This document shows positions 15,294 to 20,732 of a DNA stretch of 20,732 bases, piece by piece. The notes beneath the pieces are model-generated. The model was not told where the DNA came from and did not search any database. It saw only the letters and a list, made by a program, of their open reading frames with translations. Origin of the DNA: Acetobacteraceae bacterium (lineage in GTDB: Bacteria > Pseudomonadota > Alphaproteobacteria > Acetobacterales > Acetobacteraceae); NCBI GenBank assembly GCA_003506895.1, contig DNXO01000026.1, positions 91,556 through 112,287 of the forward strand, given 5' to 3'. Made by a program: the position numbers and the translations under genes. The first letter of the stretch is position 1, and every line of letters begins with the position of its first letter.

Positions 15294-16516
15294 GATGCCC
15301 CCCGAATCTTGGCTACCTCGGCCGGGAGATCGCTCCAGGCCGGTTTGTCGCTGTAAGTCGAACGTAGATACGCCGCGAGATCCGCCACCTGACCGTCCGT
15401 CAGCGCGGACGCGAAGGACGGCATATAGGGCGCCGCCTGTCCCTCGCGCCATGGAAGCCCCCGCAGGATTACCTGAATCACACCTCGCGGTGTCGGCGCA
15501 TTCACGGCGGTACTGAGTGCCAGCGACGGCGCGCCACTCCGCGTCATCGGGGCATCGACGCCGTGGCACCCGCCGCAGGCGCCGGCGAACACCGGGTTGG
15601 CGCCATCATGCACAACCACCGATACCGGCGCCGGATTCGGCATCATCGAGGCCAGATAGACCGCCATCGCCCGAACATCCGCCGCGGGCACCTTTGCCAG
15701 TTCGTCGGTGACCGCGGTCATCGGTCCGGCGGCCGCGCCATGGTGCGCGTCGAAACCGGTGTGCAGATAGGTCGCCAGCGAGTCCACGGTCCAGGCCTCG
15801 CGCGCCGGGGAGGCGGCCTGCAACGGCGGTGCATACCAGTTCTCCGCCTCGCCGCCGGACAGCGCCTGCCCACCCTTTTCCGCCCCCAGGACGTTGCGGG
15901 GCGTGTGACAGGCGCCGCAATGTCCGATCGCTTCGACCAGATAGGCGCCACGGTTCCAATCAGCGTCATGCGCCGGATCGGCACGCCATGGTCCGGGGCT
16001 CAGGTACAGCAGGTTCCAACCCGCCAGGACGACACGCTGGTTCAGCGGAAACGGCAACTGGTTCGGCGGTGCGTCCGCATGCACCGGCGCCCGTGTCATC
16101 AAGAACGCATACATCGCGGCGATGTCCTGATCCGTCGCCCGGGTGAAATGCGGGTACGGCAGCACCGGGTATAAATGCCGGCCCTCGCGGTCGATCCCAT
16201 CCCGCATCGCCCGCCGGAACGCCGCCTCGGACCACTTGCCGATTCCGGTGTCTGGGTCCGACGTGATGTTCGTCGCATACACAACACCGAACGGCGTTGG
16301 CACACCGCGTCCCGACGCATATGGGCGGCTGCCGTCGGTCGTATGACACACACCGCAATCGCCAACAGCCGCCAGTTCCGCACCCCGGGCAATCTGTTCG
16401 GGCGGAAACGCGGCACGCCCCTCGACCGGGGCGATGGACGGATGCCACACCGCCCAGCCACCAACGATCAACACAGCCGCGACAGCCGCGACAACACGCC
16501 CCCTGGACAGCTTCAT
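15290..16516 (-). CDS. Tri-haem cytochrome c subunit
   Basis: The 408-residue cytochrome has three c-type haem sites: CGVCH at 54-58, CGACH at 200-204 and CGGCH at 314-318. It is similar in layout to the cytochrome subunits of membrane alcohol dehydrogenases and of isoquinoline/nicotinate-type oxidoreductases. MKLSRGRVVAAVAAVLIVGG is a basic start followed by one hydrophobic helix, either a signal peptide or a membrane anchor. The rest is periplasmic. It should accept electrons from the 2Fe-2S subunit and pass them to the respiratory chain. ATG 16516 has GGAAG upstream; ATG 16528 would add four residues. It is the first gene of the operon, overlapping the next gene by four bases. Confidence 0.92.
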   Translation of the reverse strand: MKLSRGRVVAAVAAVLIVGGWAVWHPSIAPVEGRAAFPPEQIARGAELAAVGDCGVCHTTDGSRPYASGRGVPTPFGVVYATNITSDPDTGIGKWSEAAFRRAMRDGIDREGRHLYPVLPYPHFTRATDQDIAAMYAFLMTRAPVHADAPPNQLPFPLNQRVVLAGWNLLYLSPGPWRADPAHDADWNRGAYLVEAIGHCGACHTPRNVLGAEKGGQALSGGEAENWYAPPLQAASPAREAWTVDSLATYLHTGFDAHHGAAAGPMTAVTDELAKVPAADVRAMAVYLASMMPNPAPVSVVVHDGANPVFAGACGGCHGVDAPMTRSGAPSLALSTAVNAPTPRGVIQVILRGLPWREGQAAPYMPSFASALTDGQVADLAAYLRSTYSDKPAWSDLPAEVAKIRGAS

Positions 16517-16544
16517 TCCGGCTTCCATCCCCAGTTTTGTCACA

Positions 16545-16572
16545 ACCATAACAAAGGCTGGCCCATCCGCAA
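16545..16572 (-). promoter_or_regulatory. Candidate promoter of the cytochrome/molybdenum hydroxylase operon
   Basis: Minus-strand TTGCGG (16572-16567) and TATGGT (16550-16545) are 16 bases apart. The start would be near 16538, about 20 bases before ATG 16516. The match is only moderate. Confidence 0.3.
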
Positions 16573-16596
16573 TTTTTTCATCCCCGCCCGGACCAT

Positions 16597-16623
16597 TAAC
16601 CTTTGGTTCACAACCGGAGGTTA
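16597..16623 (+). promoter_or_regulatory. RNA hairpin covering the Shine-Dalgarno of the receptor-tail fragment
   Basis: TAACCTTTGGTT (16597-16608), loop CAC, and AACCGGAGGTTA (16612-16623) pair along all 12 positions in a plus-strand transcript, with two G:U pairs. The minus-strand copy would have two A-C mismatches instead. The second arm contains GGAGG and ends on the A of ATG 16623, so it would hide the ribosome-binding site. Confidence 0.45.
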
Positions 16624-16943
16624 TGGTCGGCCGCATTGTTCGGCAAACGGTGCCTCATGAAACGCCTCCGCGATCAGCGACGAACGATGCGGTCGCGGCG
16701 ATCGGCAACATCGGCACCACGATCGATGAAATCAGCCAACTCAGCGGGGGCATTGCCGCGGCGCTGGAACAGCAAGGCGCGGCGACTCAGGAAATCAGCC
16801 GCATCGCCGGCACCAGCCGAGCGGCTTCCGCCGCCGGAGGCTCGGCCGCCGAGGTTTTGAAAGCGGCGGAGGCATTATCGCTCCAATCGCGGGCATTGAC
16901 GGAGCAGCTTGGAAGGCTGGTCGATCAGGTCAGGGCGGCATAG
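16623..16943 (+). pseudogene. Fragment of a methyl-accepting chemotaxis protein (C-terminal signalling tail)
   Basis: From ATG 16623 the frame gives 106 residues. DAVAAIGNIGTTIDEISQLS, then GGIAAALEQQGAATQEISR, then SAAEVLKAAEALSLQSRALT and RLVDQVRAA match the last part of a chemotaxis-receptor signalling domain. The sensor, membrane segments, HAMP domain and receptor tip are absent. About two heptads also seem missing after QEISRIAG, compared with typical receptors. No in-frame receptor sequence precedes it. GGAGG sits only two bases before the ATG and lies in a hairpin. I read it as a degraded remnant; a short soluble coiled-coil protein is the alternative. No other chemotaxis gene is in the window. 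Confidence 0.7.
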
Positions 16944-16964
16944 CGCCGGAACACGGTTTCGCCG

Positions 16965-18407
16965 CTACGTCCCACAGAACGTCTGCAACACCCGCTCCTC
17001 CTCCCGGGGCGGCATCGCATAACGCGCCAAAGCCGGGTCATCGGCGAAGGGTCGTACGAGCACCTGAAGCAGTTCCTCGAACGGGCCAAAGTCGCCGCGT
17101 TCCACCGCCGCGGCCAGCGCCGCCTCCACCAGATGGTTGCGGGGAATGAACATCGGATTGACCGCCCGAATCGTCGCGGCTGGCGCTTCCTCGTCCGCCA
17201 GGCGAACCCGCCACCGATCGGCCCAGGCATCAAACGCCGCACCATCCTTGAACAACGCGCGGACGCCCGTGGCATCCCCTTCCGCCGCCTCGCCCAGGCG
17301 CCGGAACGTCAGCGTGAAATCCGCCCGGTCGGCCGCCATCAGCTTCAGCAAATCCCGCGTCAGGTTATCGTCCCCCTCCCGCTCGGTTTGCAGCCCGATC
17401 TTCCGCCGCAGGCCCGCGAAATATGCCGCCTGGAACCGTGGGGCGAACGCGGACAAGGCGTCCTTCGCCTCGTCCTCATTCTCGCCCAGTAAGGGAATCA
17501 AACATTCAGCCAACCGAGCCAAATTCCACAATGCGATCCGCGGCTGATTGCCATAGGCATAACGCCCTTGCTGGTCGATCGAGCTGAACACGGCGCCTGG
17601 ATCGTATTCGTCCATGAAGGCGCATGGTCCATAATCGATCGTTTCGCCAGAAATCGAGCAGTTGTCGGTATTCATGACGCCGTGGATGAAGCCGACGCAA
17701 AGCCATTGCGCCACCAGATCGGCCTGCCGGGCAACCACGCCGTCCAGAAACGCCCGATAGGGATTAGCCGCGGACGCAGCCTCGGGATAATGCCGCTGGA
17801 TCGCGTAATCCGCCAGCAACCGGACTGCCTCGGCATCCTCGCGCGCGGCGAAATACTGGAATGTCCCGACGCGGATATGGCTGGCCGCGACCCGCGTCAG
17901 CACGCCGCCCGGCAACATCGTCTCCCGCACCACTGCTTCGCCAGTGGTCACCGCGGCCAGGGTTCGGGTGGTCGGAATGCCCAGGGCGAACATCGCCTCG
18001 CTGATCAAATATTCGCGCAGCACCGGCCCCAGCGCCGCCCGGCCATCGCCGCGACGAGAAAACGGGGTCGGCCCGGAACCCTTCAACTGAATGTCGCGGC
18101 GGATGCCGTCGCGTCCAACGACCTCGCCCAGCAGATTGGCGCGCCCGTCGCCCAGTTGTGGCGAGAAATGCCCGAACTGATGCCCGGAATAGGCCTGGGC
18201 AAGCGGCTGCGATCCTGGCGCCACCGCATTGCCCGCCAGCATCGCCACGCCCTCGGGGCTGGCAAGGGCCGCCGAGTCGATGCCTAGCATTTCCGCCAGG
18301 TCCGTGTTCACCCGGATCAGCATCGGCGCGGCAACGGGAGTCGGGTCAAGGCGTGCGTAAAACCGGTCGGGCAGGCGAGCATAGCTGTTGTCGAAGGGAA
18401 TATGCAT
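16965..18407 (-). CDS. selO: Protein adenylyltransferase SelO (YdiU family)
   Basis: SelO is a pseudokinase-fold enzyme that transfers AMP from ATP to Ser/Thr/Tyr of target proteins and is linked to redox stress. The 480-residue protein has full family length. Marks are YSGHQFGHFSPQLGDGRA (73-90), IQLKGSGPTPFSRRGDGRAA with Lys109 (106-125), GVMNTDN (243-249) with the catalytic Asp248, and Asp258 in TIDYGP for metal binding. The C-terminus ends FCGT; Cys478 is third from the end, the position of selenocysteine in animal SelO. AGGA lies about eight bases before ATG 18407. It is divergent from the LLM oxidoreductase across 56 bases and convergent with the receptor-tail fragment. Confidence 0.96.
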   Translation of the reverse strand: MHIPFDNSYARLPDRFYARLDPTPVAAPMLIRVNTDLAEMLGIDSAALASPEGVAMLAGNAVAPGSQPLAQAYSGHQFGHFSPQLGDGRANLLGEVVGRDGIRRDIQLKGSGPTPFSRRGDGRAALGPVLREYLISEAMFALGIPTTRTLAAVTTGEAVVRETMLPGGVLTRVAASHIRVGTFQYFAAREDAEAVRLLADYAIQRHYPEAASAANPYRAFLDGVVARQADLVAQWLCVGFIHGVMNTDNCSISGETIDYGPCAFMDEYDPGAVFSSIDQQGRYAYGNQPRIALWNLARLAECLIPLLGENEDEAKDALSAFAPRFQAAYFAGLRRKIGLQTEREGDDNLTRDLLKLMAADRADFTLTFRRLGEAAEGDATGVRALFKDGAAFDAWADRWRVRLADEEAPAATIRAVNPMFIPRNHLVEAALAAAVERGDFGPFEELLQVLVRPFADDPALARYAMPPREEERVLQTFCGT

Positions 18408-18463
18408 CGGACGATCCTATCCCGATATTTCGCTGGGGCGCATCCCTCCCTATGTTGGTGTGC

Positions 18464-19456
18464 ATGATCCCTTTGTCAGTCCTCGATCTCTCCCCCGTTC
18501 CCGAAGGTGCCACCGCCGGGCAGGCGCTGCGCAACTCCATCGACCTCGCGTGCCATGTGGAGGCGCTGGGCTACAATCGCTACTGGATGGCGGAGCACCA
18601 CAACATGCCCGGCATAGCCAGCGCGGCGACCGCCGTCGCCCTGGCCCATGTGGCGGTCGCGACCAGCACGATCCGCATCGGCGCCGGCGGCATCATGCTG
18701 CCCAACCACGCCCCGCTGCTGATCGCCGAACAATTCGGCACGCTGTCGGCCCTGCACCCTGGCAGGATCGACCTCGGACTGGGCCGCGCCCCGGGTTCGG
18801 ACCAAATCGCCGCAAGGGCGATGCGGCGCAACCTGAACGCCGACTCCGACCAGTTCCCCAGGGACGTGGTGGAGCTCATGAGCTACTTCCTGCCCACCGA
18901 ACCGGGCCAGGTTCTGCAGGCCGTGCCCGGCGCGGGCGAGGACGTCGCGGTCTGGATTCTGGGTTCCAGCACCTTCGGAGCGCAACTCGCCGCCCACCTG
19001 GGCCTGCCCTACGCCTTCGCCTCGCATTTCGCCCCCGGGCAGATGCAAGACGCCATCGCGATCTATCGCGACCGTTTCCGCCCCTCTGAACACCACACCA
19101 AGCCCCACGTCATGCTGGGCATCAACGTCTTCGCCGCCGACACCGATGCCGAGGCTCGCCGCTTGTTCACCTCGTTGCAGCAGGCGTTCCTGAACCTGCG
19201 ACGCGGCCGCCCCGGAAAGCTGCCGCCGCCGGTGGATGATATGGAGTCCGGCCTCGATCGTTCCGGCAAAGCGATGCTGGCGGATGCGCTGAGTTGCTCC
19301 GTCGTCGGCGGCCCCGAAACCATCCGGCAAGGCGTCGAAGCGTTCGTCAAGTCAACCGGCGCGGACGAATTGATGGTCACCGCCCAAATCTTCGACCACG
19401 CGGCCAGAAAGCGATCCTTCGAGATCCTGGCCCAGGAAGTCGTGAAAGCCAGCTAG
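18464..19456 (+). CDS. LLM-class (luciferase-like) flavin-dependent oxidoreductase
   Basis: The 330-residue protein has the bacterial-luciferase-like TIM-barrel fold and should use reduced FMN or F420; the nearest subgroup is the MsnO8-like FMN type. Marks are the start MIPLSVLDLSPVPEGATAGQ, YNRYWMAEHHNMPGIASAAT (about 41-60), IRIGAGGIMLPNHAPLLIAE, and HPGRIDLGLGRAPGSD. WILGSSTFGAQLAAHLGLPY (about 164-183) and VVGGPETIRQGVEAF near the end also fit. I chose ATG 18464 because family proteins begin MIPLSVLDLSPV; ATG 18452 would add four residues. No clear Shine-Dalgarno is present. Substrate is unknown, and the neighbours give no clue. Confidence 0.9.
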   Translation: MIPLSVLDLSPVPEGATAGQALRNSIDLACHVEALGYNRYWMAEHHNMPGIASAATAVALAHVAVATSTIRIGAGGIMLPNHAPLLIAEQFGTLSALHPGRIDLGLGRAPGSDQIAARAMRRNLNADSDQFPRDVVELMSYFLPTEPGQVLQAVPGAGEDVAVWILGSSTFGAQLAAHLGLPYAFASHFAPGQMQDAIAIYRDRFRPSEHHTKPHVMLGINVFAADTDAEARRLFTSLQQAFLNLRRGRPGKLPPPVDDMESGLDRSGKAMLADALSCSVVGGPETIRQGVEAFVKSTGADELMVTAQIFDHAARKRSFEILAQEVVKAS

Positions 19457-19545
19457 ACGCAAGCCGATGTCCTCGTTTGGCGCGCCAAGCGGCTTAACGG
19501 CATGAAAGGCTTTATGTCGGCAGCGATTCACGCCATAGGCGCCCG

Positions 19546-20076
19546 ATGCTGCCCGATTCCTTCCGCACCGCGAGGCTGTTCCTGCGCCCCATCGCCATGG
19601 CGGACGCCGGGCAGATCTTCGCCGCCTATTCGCGGAACCCGGAAGTCACACAGTTCCTGATCTGGCGCCCCTCGGTGACCCGCCGCGATATCGAGGCCTA
19701 TATCCGAAGCTGCCTGGAAACCCCGCCGCATCGCGCCCGCACCTATGTCCTGCAAGGCCGCAAGGACAGCGTGATCCGTGGCGGTCTGGACCTGCGCCAA
19801 CCCGACAAGCACCGCCTGGAATTCGGCTATGTCCTGGCGCGCGCCTGGTGGGGGCATGGGCTGATGACGGAAGTGCTGACCGAGGTCGTCCGTTGGGGCC
19901 TGTCGCAGCCGGCGATCTACCGCATCGGCGCCGTCTGCGACGTCGAGAACATCGGCTCCGCCCGGGTGATGGAAAAGGCCGGATTGGAGCGCGAGGGTTT
20001 GCTCCGCCGATACCTGATCCACCCCAGCATGGGCAAGGAACCCCGCGACTGCTTCAGCTACGCTCGGGTCCGGTAA
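19546..20076 (+). CDS. GNAT family N-acetyltransferase (RimJ/RimL-like)
   Basis: The 176-residue protein has the acetyl-CoA-dependent GNAT fold of the RimJ/RimL type (Acetyltransf_3). It begins with the usual RTARLFLRPIAMADA, followed by EFGYVLARAWWGHGLMTEVL (about 91-110), the acetyl-CoA-binding region with the variant pattern W-W-G-H-G. IYRIGAVCDVENIGSARVME and KAGLEREGLLRRYLIHPSMG are typical of this branch. The target amine (protein N-terminus, antibiotic or small molecule) cannot be told. It lies 89 bases after the LLM gene on the same strand and is convergent with ftsK across 19 bases. Confidence 0.92.
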   Translation: MLPDSFRTARLFLRPIAMADAGQIFAAYSRNPEVTQFLIWRPSVTRRDIEAYIRSCLETPPHRARTYVLQGRKDSVIRGGLDLRQPDKHRLEFGYVLARAWWGHGLMTEVLTEVVRWGLSQPAIYRIGAVCDVENIGSARVMEKAGLEREGLLRRYLIHPSMGKEPRDCFSYARVR

Positions 20077-20095
20077 ACCCGTCGGCGCGGCGTCG

Positions 20096-20732
20096 TCAGC
20101 AATCCATGTCGTCGTTGGTGCGCCGGACCAGGATCTCCCGCTTGCCGACATGGTTGGCGGTGCCGATGATCCCTTCCTTCTCCATCTGCTCGATCAGCTT
20201 CGCCGCCTTGTTGTAGCCGATGTTCAGGTGCCGCTGGATGAATGAGGTCGATGCCTTACCCTCCCGAGCCACGATGGCAACCGCCTGATCGAACAGGCTC
20301 TTGTCACTGTCGCTGGCCCCGGCGATCCCCGACATCCCAGAGTCGCCATCGCCGCCATTGCCCTCAACCGGTTCCGTCACGTCATCCAGATAGGCCGGCT
20401 CACCCTGTTCGCGCAGGAACGCGACCACCTTCTCCACTTCCTCATCCGAGACGAATGGCCCATGCACGCGGGTGATGCGGCCGCCACCCTGCATGAACAG
20501 CATGTCGCCTTGCCCCAGCAGTTGCTCCGCCCCCTGCTCGCCCAGGATGGTGCGGCTATCGAACTTGCTGATCACCTGGAAGCTGATGCGCGTCGGGAAG
20601 TTGGCTTTGATAGTGCCGGTGATCACGTCCACCGACGGCCGCTGAGTCGCCATGATCACGTGGATGCCCGCTGCACGGGCCATCTGTGCCAGCCGCTGCA
20701 CCGCCTGCTCGATCTCCTTGCCGGCGACCATC
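20096..20732 (-). CDS. ftsK: DNA translocase FtsK, C-terminal part (cut by window edge)
   Basis: FtsK is the septal ATP-driven DNA pump that positions chromosome ends and activates XerCD at dif. Only the last 211 residues are present. They include the end of the RecA-like motor: MVAGKEIEQAVQRLAQMARA, the IHVIMATQRPSVDVITG segment, and RISFQVISKFDSRTILGEQG with GAEQLLGQGDMLF. An acidic Gly-rich linker follows (about 115-142). The gamma winged-helix domain, which reads KOPS motifs, covers about 143-205 (STSFIQRHLNIGYNKAAKLI and EGIIGTANHVGKREILV). The frame is open to the right edge; the Walker A motif and membrane domain lie outside. Confidence 0.97.
   Translation of the reverse strand, partial: MVAGKEIEQAVQRLAQMARAAGIHVIMATQRPSVDVITGTIKANFPTRISFQVISKFDSRTILGEQGAEQLLGQGDMLFMQGGGRITRVHGPFVSDEEVEKVVAFLREQGEPAYLDDVTEPVEGNGGDGDSGMSGIAGASDSDKSLFDQAVAIVAREGKASTSFIQRHLNIGYNKAAKLIEQMEKEGIIGTANHVGKREILVRRTNDDMDC

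Noticed and set aside
18158..18463. Upstream extension of the LLM oxidoreductase frame
   Set aside because: It would run antisense into the selO 5' end, and the family starts at MIPLSVLDLSPV.
19474..19491. TTGGCGCGCCAA palindrome between the LLM and GNAT genes
   Set aside because: GC-rich short palindromes arise easily in this composition; no U-tract or promoter boxes accompany it.
1..20732. CRISPR array, tRNA/rRNA genes, insertion sequences, phage genes, toxin-antitoxin or defence genes
   Set aside because: No repeated spacer structure, cloverleaf, transposase or integrase motif, or defence-family domain was seen on either strand by reading; a dedicated search could still find short elements.

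Overview
The window is GC-rich, densely packed bacterial DNA with an alphaproteobacterial character, most likely Acetobacteraceae or a near relative. The reasons are the rimP-nusA-ylxR-infB block, the IF-2 N-terminus of alphaproteobacterial type, a YlxR protein fused to an L7Ae-like domain, a DUF1491 gene, and several CoA-linked and periplasmic oxidation genes. This assignment is inferred from gene content and protein style, not from a database search.

Layout. (1) 1-4274, minus strand: a translation/transcription operon, rimP, nusA, ylxR, infB (infB runs off the left edge), with a candidate promoter and a terminator-like leader hairpin ahead of rimP. (2) 4301-7337, plus strand: a divergent run of three tightly packed genes, an acyltransferase-3 membrane protein, an RlmB/TrmH-type rRNA methyltransferase with a long disordered N-terminus, and an MhpD-like hydratase. 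(3) 7372-8139, minus strand: an unrecognised 57-residue protein with its own promoter and an operator-like palindrome, then a GFA/CENP-V zinc protein. (4) 8299-11951, minus strand: a CoA-linked acid-degradation operon (class III CoA-transferase, crotonase-fold protein, acyl-CoA dehydrogenase, DUF1491). (5) 11952-12660: a gap of about 700 bases with a palindrome and two doubtful tiny ORFs. (6) 12661-16572, minus strand: an operon for a periplasmic molybdenum hydroxylase of isoquinoline-1-oxidoreductase type: tri-haem cytochrome c, 2Fe-2S subunit, molybdopterin subunit, all joined by ATGA overlaps. (7) 16597-16943, plus strand: a fragment of a chemotaxis receptor tail behind a hairpin that covers its Shine-Dalgarno. 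(8) 16965-20732: selO (minus), LLM-class flavin oxidoreductase (plus), GNAT acetyltransferase (plus) and the 3' part of ftsK (minus, off the right edge).

How the genes work together. The first block is core information processing. The CoA operon should convert a carboxylic acid to its CoA ester, desaturate it and process the double bond. However, the crotonase-fold member has Ala at both catalytic Glu positions of classical enoyl-CoA hydratase, so its reaction is uncertain. In the molybdenum operon, electrons from hydroxylation at the molybdopterin centre should pass through two 2Fe-2S clusters to the tri-haem cytochrome and the respiratory chain.

No phage, transposon, CRISPR array, rRNA or tRNA was seen, and I found no clear new multi-gene system. 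The points most worth a second look are the rimP leader, the 57-residue gene with its operator, the Glu-less crotonase, and the receptor-tail fragment with its hairpin.
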